Made by a program: the position numbers and the translations under genes. Positions 1 through 5,351 of a stretch of 5,801 bases of DNA are shown here, piece after piece. The notes below the pieces were generated by a model that worked only from the letters and a program-made list of their open reading frames with translations, was not told the DNA's origin and did no database searches. This DNA is from an uncultured Bordetella sp. Lineage in GTDB: Bacteria; Pseudomonadota; Gammaproteobacteria; Burkholderiales; Burkholderiaceae_B. The first letter of the stretch is position 1. Each line of letters begins with the position of its first letter. Location of the stretch: assembly GCA_937881145.1 (NCBI GenBank), contig CALGFL010000309.1, positions 1 to 5,801 on the forward strand, read 5' to 3'.

Positions 1-1150
1 GGACGAACAGCGCGAAGCCGGCGATCCAGAACGTGGCCGAGGCAGACAGCAGGGCGACCGACAGATCGGCCAGGCACGCGGCCAGCACGCGGGTCACGCT
101 CGCGATGAAAATCAAGATGTAGATGGCGACGGTCGCGCGATCGGCGGTGAGCGCGCGCCCCGTGTGGCCGCGCGTCGCTCGCGTCATGACGCCGAGCACC
201 ATGGTGCTCATGGCGCCGACGGTCAAGGCATGGATGGCGGCGGAAGGCGGGACGGCGGGCGTGAGCAGGCTCGCGCCCAGCATGGCCGCGCCGAGCGCGA
301 GCCAGGCATAGCCCAGATGCAGGATCGTCACCAGGGGTTCGGCGAAGGTCTTGAGCCCGCGCCAACGCGCCAGCTGCCAAAAGACGAGCACGGCCGCGGC
401 AAGCAGAATGACGCCTGCGAGCTTGGCGGCGGGAAAGAACGCCCAGCCGAGCAGCCCCGTGTGCAAGGTGGCCAGCGCAAAGCGGTCGAGCTTGCCGTGG
501 GGCGGCGGCAGCGATGTGACATTGCGCGCGACGAGCCAGTTGCGCGTGAAGGTGGGAATGATGCGCCCGCCCACCGCCGAAACCAGGGCCAGGACCGCGA
601 CCATGGCAAGGCGCCAGCCGAGCCCCGCGGGGATGTCGCGCCCGGCCAGTTCCAGGTACATGAGCAGGTTGGCGATGCCCAGTACCGCCACGGGTACCGG
701 CATGGCCAGGTTGCGCCAGTTGCGCGCGGCGACGAGCTCGCGCGCGGCGACGATGCAGATCGCGACAGGAAAGGCCAGGTCGATGACAGCCGTCGACCAC
801 AGCGGCAGCGCGGCCGAGAACAGGCAGGCGACGCGGCCCAGCAGCCACAGGCCGGCCAGCGCGGCCAGCCGGCCGCCCTTGAGCGGCGCGCGTCCGGTCC
901 AGTTGGGAATCGCCGTGAGCATGAACCCGGCGACGGCGGCCATGATGAAGCCGAACAGCATCTCGTGGATGTGCCAGGACAGGGGATCGAAGCGGCTGGG
1001 CAGCGCGCCGCCGCCCAGGTAGAGGTCGATCCAGACCGCCAGGGCCAGTATCGCCCAGAGCGCCGATGCCAGGAAGAAAGGCCGAAAGCCCCAGGACCAC
1101 AGGCCGGCCTGGGTTCTATCGGCCGGAAGGATAGTTATCGTCGCCATCAT
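1..1150 (-). CDS. nnrS: NnrS family haem/copper membrane protein, 3' end cut by the window edge
   Basis: NnrS proteins are polytopic inner-membrane haem and copper proteins found with nitric oxide and denitrification genes; they relieve nitrosative stress, but the exact reaction is unsettled. Reading the minus strand from 1150 gives 383 uninterrupted codons to the window edge. Family hallmarks are an N-terminal WSWGFRPFFL (18-27), WHIHEMLFGF (59-68), FMLTAIPNWTGR (76-87), GGRIIPTFTRNWL (194-206) and HALTVGAMSTMVLGVMTRA (307-325) followed by GHTGR. His60, His62 and His308 are candidate metal or haem ligands. About a dozen hydrophobic segments are visible. Family members are usually about 400 residues, so only the last 10-20 are missing. 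Two adjacent ATG codons (1150 and 1147) are possible starts; a GGAG lies 4 nt before the first and 7 nt before the second, so 1147 is slightly favoured. It has its own Fnr-type promoter just upstream, although the regulator gene is also in the same orientation. Confidence 0.93.
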   Translation of the reverse strand, partial: MMATITILPADRTQAGLWSWGFRPFFLASALWAILALAVWIDLYLGGGALPSRFDPLSWHIHEMLFGFIMAAVAGFMLTAIPNWTGRAPLKGGRLAALAGLWLLGRVACLFSAALPLWSTAVIDLAFPVAICIVAARELVAARNWRNLAMPVPVAVLGIANLLMYLELAGRDIPAGLGWRLAMVAVLALVSAVGGRIIPTFTRNWLVARNVTSLPPPHGKLDRFALATLHTGLLGWAFFPAAKLAGVILLAAAVLVFWQLARWRGLKTFAEPLVTILHLGYAWLALGAAMLGASLLTPAVPPSAAIHALTVGAMSTMVLGVMTRATRGHTGRALTADRATVAIYILIFIASVTRVLAACLADLSVALLSASATFWIAGFALFV

Positions 1151-1168
1151 GCATCTCCGCTGTCGCTA

Positions 1169-1219
1169 CGCGTAAATGATAGGACGCCGTCGGACGCGGG
1201 AATTTGCGCGGGCGCAAAT
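1169..1219 (-). promoter_or_regulatory. nnrS promoter with Fnr/Crp-type operator
   Basis: A perfect inverted repeat, ATTTGCGC-GG-GCGCAAAT, lies at 1202-1219 (centre 1210.5). On the minus strand a -10-like TATCAT occupies 1181-1176, 29.5 bp from the palindrome centre, predicting a transcription start near 1169 and placing the operator at about -41.5. No separate -35 element is apparent, which is usual for class II activator-dependent promoters, where the operator covers that position. The predicted leader to the nnrS start is about 20 nt and carries the GGAG ribosome site. The palindrome and spacing are seen directly; activation by the adjacent Crp/Fnr protein is inferred. Confidence 0.75.
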
Positions 1220-1238
1220 CGCGCGGGCGGGGCCGGGC

Positions 1239-1943
1239 CTAATCCGGCGCTTCTTCCGCGATGCGCAGCAATTCGGCGGGCTTGCGCACCGTAAGGCGGC
1301 GATTGCGCGTGGTCAAAAGGCCCGCTTTCTCCCACCCGGTGAGGATGCGGCTGGCGGTGTGCAGCGTGGTGCCGGAGATGTCCGCGACGTCTTTGCGCCT
1401 GAGGGGGAATTCGATCGCGGTGCCGTCCAGGGTGCTCAGGCCTGCCTGGCGCGCCAGCCGCAGCACGGCATGCGCCACGCGCCGCTCGGCGCGCTGGGTC
1501 GCCAGTTCGCGCACGCGGTTCTGCACTTCCTGCAGGCGCGCGCCGATGATGCGGATGACGTTGATGCCGATCTGCGGGTAGCGGTGGATGAGCGCGAGCA
1601 GCTCGTCCTCGCTCCAGCTGGCTTCGAGCGTTTGGGTGAGGGTGACCGCGTCGGCGGGGTAGTGGCCGTCGACGAACAGGGGCAGTGTGCCGAACAGTTC
1701 GCCGGGCCCGATGAAGCGCAGCACGACCTGGGCGCCGTCGCTGCCCGACTGATCGATGCGTACGCCGCCCTCGATTACGGCATGGGCGCGCACGCTCTTG
1801 TCGCCCTGGCCGAAGATGCGCACGCCCCGGTCCAGATGCCGCAAGCGCGCGTGCGCGGCGACCGTTGCCAGCGCGGCGGCGGGCAGCCCCTGGAAGAGCG
1901 CCATCGAGGCAAGAATCTGTGGATCGAGTTCGGCGGCCGTCAT
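1239..1943 (-). CDS. Crp/Fnr family transcriptional regulator, cysteine-free (Dnr/NnrR-like role)
   Basis: This 234-residue protein has the Crp/Fnr layout. An N-terminal cyclic-nucleotide-like beta-barrel domain spans about residues 15-120 (GLP..AL, then IF.QGD, GPGELFG at 79-85). A long dimerisation helix covers about 121-150, and a C-terminal winged helix about 152-225 (RKDVADISG at 183-191, recognition helix around LHTASRIL, wing TTRNRRLTV). It contains no cysteine, so it cannot hold the Fnr iron-sulfur cluster; signal sensing by a Dnr-like haem or another ligand is possible but unproven. In the recognition helix, Ser198 and Arg199 match the Fnr pair Ser212/Arg213, while His195 replaces Glu209. 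The gene sits between two near-identical palindromes, one before nnrS and one before the divergent DUF488-globin operon, so it is the obvious candidate to bind both. The start at 1943 has no good ribosome site; Met14 (1904) is a less likely alternative because it trims the normal N-terminal arm. Confidence 0.9.
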   Translation of the reverse strand: MTAAELDPQILASMALFQGLPAAALATVAAHARLRHLDRGVRIFGQGDKSVRAHAVIEGGVRIDQSGSDGAQVVLRFIGPGELFGTLPLFVDGHYPADAVTLTQTLEASWSEDELLALIHRYPQIGINVIRIIGARLQEVQNRVRELATQRAERRVAHAVLRLARQAGLSTLDGTAIEFPLRRKDVADISGTTLHTASRILTGWEKAGLLTTRNRRLTVRKPAELLRIAEEAPD

Positions 1944-1982
1944 GCGGGCATGTTAGCCCGCGGGGGCGCAAGACCGAAATCG

Positions 1983-2033
1983 GTTTGCGCCAGCGCAAAC
2001 GGGGGCATTCGAGGCAATGCTAGAGTGGCGTTG
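1983..2033 (+). promoter_or_regulatory. Promoter of the DUF488-globin operon with Fnr/Crp-type operator
   Basis: A perfect inverted repeat, GTTTGCGC-CA-GCGCAAAC, occupies 1983-2000 (centre 1991.5). An extended -10-like element, TG-C-TAGAGT, follows with the hexamer at 2021-2026, 29.5 bp from the centre, giving a predicted start near 2033 and an operator at about -41.5. This is the same spacing as at the nnrS promoter. The site also lies 40 bp upstream of the regulator's own start codon on the other strand, so it may control the regulator too. A weak TAACAT at 1955-1950 could be the minus-strand -10, but its spacing to the palindrome does not fit class II. Confidence 0.75.
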
Positions 2034-2064
2034 GACCAAGAACCCCCGCCCCGGCCGCAGCGCA

Positions 2065-2448
2065 ATGACCCGACGCACTCCCCCTATTCGCATCAAGCGG
2101 GTCTACGATCCGCCCGAAGGCAACGACGGCGCGCGTGTCCTGGTGGACCGGCTGTGGCCGCGCGGGCTGAGCAAAGAGGCCGCTGCCCTGACGCTCTGGC
2201 TCAAGGCGGTGGCGCCCAGCCCGGAGCTGCGCGCCGGGTTCTGTCACGATCCGCGGCACTGGGACGAGTTTCGTCGCCGCTACCTCGCCGAGCTGGCGGG
2301 CAACGGCGATGAAGCCATGGGCCAGCTTCTGACGCTGGCGCGGCGCGGCCCCGTGACGCTGCTCTACGCCGCCCGCGACACGCGATACAACAACGCTGTC
2401 GTGCTCGCGGCTTATTTATCGGATCACATCAAGGACATCGAATCATGA
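2065..2448 (+). CDS. DUF488 family (YeaO-like) protein
   Basis: This 127-residue soluble protein matches the DUF488 family across its length. Motifs include IKRVYDPP (10-17), VLVDRLWPRGLSKE (25-38), LWLKAVAPSPELR (44-56), FCHDPRHWDEFRRRY (59-73) and TLLYAARDTRYNNAVVL (98-114). The biochemical role of the family is not established; members often sit beside haemoglobin-like and nitrogen-oxide stress genes. An in-frame ATG at 2017 would add 16 residues unlike the family and lies upstream of the predicted transcription start (about 2033), so 2065 is chosen although no clear ribosome site precedes it. The stop overlaps the globin start (ATGA), implying translational coupling. It is the first gene of the operon behind the palindrome at 1983-2000. 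Confidence 0.88.
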   Translation: MTRRTPPIRIKRVYDPPEGNDGARVLVDRLWPRGLSKEAAALTLWLKAVAPSPELRAGFCHDPRHWDEFRRRYLAELAGNGDEAMGQLLTLARRGPVTLLYAARDTRYNNAVVLAAYLSDHIKDIES

Positions 2449-2987
2449 ACCAAGGCACGCATAGCGCCACCGATCGCCGGGCCGTGCTCATCGCGCAAAT
2501 CAAGGAAGAGACCAGCATCGACGAAGACATGATCGAGCGGCTCGTGCATGGCTTCTATGCGCGGGTGCGCGAAGACGACGTCATCGGCCCCATCTTCAAC
2601 GCGAAGATCAAGGACTGGGGGCCGCACCTGGAGCGCATGTGCGAGTTCTGGTCGTCGGTGGCGCTCATGAGCGGGCGCTATCACGGCCAGCCCATGATCA
2701 AGCATCTGCCGCTGCCTATCGACGGCCGGCATTTCGACCGCTGGCTGGCGCTTTTCGAAGCGGCCGCGCAGGCGCTGTGCCCGCCCAACGCGGCGGCGCA
2801 TTTCATCCAGCTCGCCCGGCGGATCGGAGAAAGCCTGGAACTGGGCATCGCCAGCGCCCAGGGCGTGCTGCTGCGCAAGGGCGAGCGCTACCTGGCGGAT
2901 GAGCAGTCGGACGACGATGTCGCCGGACGCGAGCAACGTCCGCTGGATGTGCCCGACACCTTCACCGCCGTGCGCCGCGAGTCATAA
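2445..2987 (+). CDS. Group III truncated haemoglobin
   Basis: This is a small haem protein of the 2-over-2 globin fold, group III (the Campylobacter Ctb type), expected to bind O2 or NO in the cytoplasm and implicated in nitrosative stress or redox chemistry. Key residues are visible: Tyr38 (B10) in GFYARVREDDVIGPIF, His61 (E7) in DWGPHLERMCEFW, proximal His87 (F8) in GQPMIKHLPLPI, and Trp100 (G8) in FDRWLALFEAA. The globin core ends near residue 147; about 33 further residues form a charged, probably disordered tail (ADEQSDDDVAGREQ), longer than usual for a protein of roughly 130-150 residues. Its start codon overlaps the stop of the DUF488 gene by 4 bases, so the two are probably translated together. 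Confidence 0.92.
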   Translation: MNQGTHSATDRRAVLIAQIKEETSIDEDMIERLVHGFYARVREDDVIGPIFNAKIKDWGPHLERMCEFWSSVALMSGRYHGQPMIKHLPLPIDGRHFDRWLALFEAAAQALCPPNAAAHFIQLARRIGESLELGIASAQGVLLRKGERYLADEQSDDDVAGREQRPLDVPDTFTAVRRES

Positions 2988-2988
2988 T
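2961..2988 (+). promoter_or_regulatory. Possible internal promoter before the nitronate monooxygenase gene
   Basis: TTCACC (2961-2966), a 16-bp spacer and CATAAT (2983-2988) resemble a sigma70 promoter at the very end of the globin gene, which would start near 2995. The only palindrome in the following gap is short (TCGA-TCT-TCGA, 3009-3019), and the TTTGCGC operator is absent. The downstream gene may therefore be expressed both from the operon promoter and on its own. This is a weak match judged by eye. Confidence 0.3.
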
Positions 2989-3033
2989 AGGTCCGATACG
3001 CCGCGTTTTCGATCTTCGATTTTCAGGCCTCTT

Positions 3034-4521
3034 ATGTCCCTCTCCCTGCCCAATGCGCGCGAGCTCGCGCCGACGCCCCTGTGCGAAATGCTCGGCTGCC
3101 GATATCCGCTGATCCTGGCGGGCATGGGCGGCGTGTCCCGCCACGAGCTGGTGATCGCGGTGACCGAGGCGGGCGGATTCGGTTTTCTGGGCATGGTGCG
3201 CGAGCCGCTCGCCCTGATACGCAGCGAAGTCGCCAAGGTGCGGCAGGGCACGTACCGCCCGTTCGGCGTCAACCTGATTCCGGCGGGCACCGACCCGCAG
3301 CTGCTGAGCCAGCAGATCGACCTGTGCATCGAGTTGCGCGTGCCGGTGGTGTGTCTTTTTTGGGACGTGATACCCGAGGTGATCGCCACGCTGCGCGCGG
3401 CCGGCATTCTCGTGGTTCACCAGATCGGCTCGGTGGACGATGCGCTGGCTGCCCAGCAGGCCGGCGTCGACGCCTTGATCGTCCAGGGCGTGGAGGCCGG
3501 CGGCCACGTCAGGGGCCGGCAAAAACTCGAAGAGCTGCTGGCCAGCGTGCTGCTCGTGGCGCGGGTGCCGGTCGCGGCGGCGGGCGGCATCACCGACGGC
3601 CGCGACGTGGCGCGCATCCTGGAGCAGGGCGCCCAGGCCGCGGTGCTGGGCACCGCCATGATCGCGACGGACGAATCCTTTGCCCACGACTATCACAAGC
3701 AGCGCCTGGTCCAGGCGCAAGCCTGCGACACCGTATTGACCGAAGACTTCCACATCAACTGGCCGCCCCACGCGGCGGTGCGCGTGCTGGAAAACAGCGC
3801 GACGCACCGCGAGCACGGCAGCCCCTGCGATGGGGCGCGGATCGTGATCGGCGAGGAAGAAGGCCGTCCGATCTATCTGTTCAGCACCGACTCGCCGCTA
3901 CGCTCGATGACAGGCGACTACGAGGCGATGGCGCTCTACGCAGGCATGGGCGTCGGCGGCATCACGGCGGTGGAGCCCGCGGCGCGGCGCATGGCGCGCA
4001 TCGTGGCCGAGGCGGTTCAGGCGCGCCGCATGACCGCCCCGCCGCAGGAACTGAGCTCGCCGGTCTGCTATGCCGGCGAGTTCGAACGCGAAGCTCGCCA
4101 GGCCGTCATCGCACGGCTGGACGAATTGCTCGAAGCCGAGCGCGCCGGTGCGCGCGTGACGATGGAAACCGCGCGCCAGGCGCCGAACGCGCCATTGCGC
4201 GATCTCATCGACGCCGTGCATCGCGACGAAGTGAAATGGTGCGTAATGCTGGGCCACGCCATCCGCGAACTCGACGCCACGCCCAGCTCGCGAACCGGCA
4301 CCTTCTACGAGAAGGCCATGGCCATTGCCGATATACACGAGCGCCTGGCTTTCCTGAACCGCGGGCAGGGATGGGGGGCGAGAAAGCTGCGCGAACTGCT
4401 GCCCCTGGTGAACGACCCCGCCATCGAGCAGAACCTGACCGAAATGCTGGTCGCGCACGAAGTGAACATCGACAAGGTCAACGCCTGGCGCGAAAACGGC
4501 GGTTCCTGCGCCGCCCGCTAG
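3034..4521 (+). CDS. Nitronate monooxygenase (NPD/2-nitropropane dioxygenase family) with C-terminal DUF6306-type ferritin-like domain
   Basis: This 495-residue protein has two parts. Residues about 15-335 form an FMN-dependent TIM barrel that oxidises alkyl nitronates to a carbonyl compound plus nitrite. It shows YPLILAGMGGVS (24-35), FGFLG (49-53), FGVNLIP (77-83), QGVEAGGH (151-158, with His158 at the conserved active-site position), a phosphate-binding AAAGGITDGRDV (181-192), VLGTAM (204-209) and LYAGMGVGG (301-309). Residues about 353-482 are an all-helical extra domain: LDELLEAERAGARV (362-375), HRDEVKWCVMLGHAI (396-410), FYEKAMAIADIHERLAFLNRGQGW (from 424), EMLVAHEVNID (470-480). The regularly placed Glu and His residues suggest a ferritin-like metal-binding bundle resembling DUF6306; that assignment is from memory of the family. 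The start at 3034 is chosen because AGG lies 6 nt upstream and the family's N-terminus begins here; the frame is open further upstream to 2899 within the globin gene. The 46-bp gap after the globin gene fits a common operon. Confidence 0.9.
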   Translation: MSLSLPNARELAPTPLCEMLGCRYPLILAGMGGVSRHELVIAVTEAGGFGFLGMVREPLALIRSEVAKVRQGTYRPFGVNLIPAGTDPQLLSQQIDLCIELRVPVVCLFWDVIPEVIATLRAAGILVVHQIGSVDDALAAQQAGVDALIVQGVEAGGHVRGRQKLEELLASVLLVARVPVAAAGGITDGRDVARILEQGAQAAVLGTAMIATDESFAHDYHKQRLVQAQACDTVLTEDFHINWPPHAAVRVLENSATHREHGSPCDGARIVIGEEEGRPIYLFSTDSPLRSMTGDYEAMALYAGMGVGGITAVEPAARRMARIVAEAVQARRMTAPPQELSSPVCYAGEFEREARQAVIARLDELLEAERAGARVTMETARQAPNAPLRDLIDAVHRDEVKWCVMLGHAIRELDATPSSRTGTFYEKAMAIADIHERLAFLNRGQGWGARKLRELLPLVNDPAIEQNLTEMLVAHEVNIDKVNAWRENGGSCAAR

Positions 4522-4530
4522 CCGCCGCGA

Positions 4531-4555
4531 GACAGGCGGGCTGTCCCCGCTTGTC
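4531..4555 (+). terminator. Hairpin after the nitronate monooxygenase gene, possible terminator
   Basis: Ten bases GACAGGCGGG (4531-4540) pair with CCCGCTTGTC (4546-4555), with one G-T wobble and a 5-base loop. The hairpin begins 9 bases after the stop codon. It is not followed by a clear T-run, so it may be a weak or Rho-assisted terminator, or an RNA 3'-end stabiliser. Confidence 0.45.
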
Positions 4556-4575
4556 ATTGCTTGCCAGTCATTCGG

Positions 4576-4605
4576 TTGCGGCGTTTTCGTTCTGTTACTT
4601 ATACT
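4576..4605 (+). promoter_or_regulatory. Sigma70-like promoter of the DUF5993-dsbB pair
   Basis: TTGCGG (4576-4581), an 18-bp spacer and TATACT (4600-4605) form a good sigma70-type promoter, with a predicted start near 4612. The surrounding 60 bases are clearly more AT-rich than the flanking genes. The leader of about 30 nt carries AGAGGG (4628-4633) 7 nt before the first start codon. No TTTGCGC operator is present, so this unit is probably not controlled by the Crp/Fnr-type regulator. Confidence 0.6.
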
Positions 4606-4640
4606 CTTAAAGATCAAGAAAAAGAGAAGAGGGACGGAAC

Positions 4641-4802
4641 ATGATGATGGTGTTTCCCTTGTTGACCGGAATCCTGGCGATTTGCTATGGCATTCTGGGC
4701 AGGCGGCCTGCCTGCGTCGTCTTCTGGCTGTTGACGATGGGCTTGTGCGTGGCCTGGGCCTTCGGCAATCTCCAGGGCCACCCCCTGCCGCTGGCGCTAT
4801 AG
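4641..4802 (+). CDS. Small membrane protein, DUF5993 type
   Basis: An open frame of 53 codons beginning with three Met codons encodes a small hydrophobic protein with two membrane segments. Segment one covers about residues 4-20 (FPLLTGILAICYGILG) and segment two about 25-42 (CVVFWLLTMGLCVAWAFG). They are separated by GRRPA, whose arginines suggest that the short loop is cytoplasmic; a polar NLQGHPLPL tail follows. Size, layout and position directly before a DsbB-like gene match DUF5993, a family of unknown function. AGAGGG lies 7 nt before the first ATG. The stop (4800-4802) is 9 bases from the dsbB start, so the two genes are surely co-transcribed. It may assist or stabilise the DsbB-like oxidase; that role is inferred from linkage only. 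Confidence 0.8.
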   Translation: MMMVFPLLTGILAICYGILGRRPACVVFWLLTMGLCVAWAFGNLQGHPLPLAL

Positions 4803-4811
4803 GGGGAGGAC

Positions 4812-5351
4812 ATGGCTCTGTTCCTGGAAAGTCCCGGACACGGTTCCCGGCAGATCAACGCCCTGATGCTGTTCCTGGTCTGTGTCGGCCTGGTTTTCTC
4901 GCTGGCGTGGCAAGGCATGGCGGCGGGCTACGCCTGCCCGCTGTGCACACTGCAGCGCATGGCGCTGGTCATGGCCGGCGTGGGCCTGCTGCTCAACGTG
5001 CGCCTGGGCCCTTCGCCGCTGCATTACGCCATGACCGTCACGGCCGCCCTGGCCGGCATCGCGGTCTCCTGCTGGCTGGCCCTGCTGCCCGCCGACGCGA
5101 ACGCCAGCCTGCTCATGGGCCTGCGCCTGCACAGCTGGGCCTTCGTGATGTTCGGCGTGCTGGCGGCGTTCGCGCTGCTGATGCAGACCCTGGACCGCCG
5201 CTGGGGCGACAACGCGATCAAGCGCAGCACCTCGCTGCTGGGCACCGCAGTGATGACGCTGTTCCTGGTGGCCGCGCTGGCCAGCGCCGCGGGCACCGTC
5301 ATGGACTGCGGCGTATCCACTTGCCTGAAGGGCCTGGCCGCCACGCTTTGA
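4812..5351 (+). CDS. DsbB-like disulfide bond formation protein (five-segment variant)
   Basis: DsbB proteins pass electrons from a periplasmic thiol oxidase to membrane quinone. This 179-residue protein has the hallmark CPLC (Cys42-Cys45) followed by TLQR, with Arg49 at the position important for quinone use. Hydrophobic segments lie at about 17-36, 49-64, 70-93, 107-127 and 140-163, one more than the usual four. The loop between segments three and four (PADANASLLMGLRLHSW), which normally carries the second cysteine pair, has none. Two cysteines, Cys166 and Cys171 (MDCGVSTC), instead follow the fifth segment at the C-terminus; with the N-terminus inside, this tail would be periplasmic. Cys24 and Cys87 lie within membrane segments. 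GGGGGAGGA before the start is a strong ribosome site. Similar DsbB variants beside DUF5993 genes exist in related bacteria, as far as I recall. Confidence 0.88.
   Translation: MALFLESPGHGSRQINALMLFLVCVGLVFSLAWQGMAAGYACPLCTLQRMALVMAGVGLLLNVRLGPSPLHYAMTVTAALAGIAVSCWLALLPADANASLLMGLRLHSWAFVMFGVLAAFALLMQTLDRRWGDNAIKRSTSLLGTAVMTLFLVAALASAAGTVMDCGVSTCLKGLAATL

Noticed and set aside
164..1294. A 376-codon plus-strand open frame, with other long frames in the same region
   Set aside because: It lies antisense to the clear NnrS reading frame. Its product is Arg/Gly/Gln-rich low-complexity sequence typical of a GC-rich shadow frame.
1302..1317. TTGCG-like half site (TTGCGCGTGGTCAA) inside the regulator gene as a third operator
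   Set aside because: The right half does not match CGCAA, it lies within coding sequence, and there is no associated -10 element.
1147..1998. A 283-codon minus-strand frame and a 378-codon plus-strand frame (1176-2312) over the regulator
   Set aside because: Both are out of frame with the unmistakable Crp/Fnr protein at 1239-1943, and their sequences are Arg/Ala/Pro-rich shadows without a fold.
2017..2064. Upstream ATG at 2017 as start of the DUF488 gene
   Set aside because: It precedes the predicted transcription start near 2033, overlaps the -10 element region, and adds residues not expected in the family.
2899..3033. Upstream ATG at 2899 for the nitronate monooxygenase
   Set aside because: It would overlap the globin gene by about 90 bases and add residues unlike the family; the ATG at 3034 has a ribosome site and a normal N-terminus.
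3081..4610. A 509-codon plus-strand open frame overlapping the nitronate monooxygenase gene
   Set aside because: It is a +1 shadow of the real frame. The Arg/Gly-rich product has no family features, while the 3034-4521 frame carries all the enzyme motifs.
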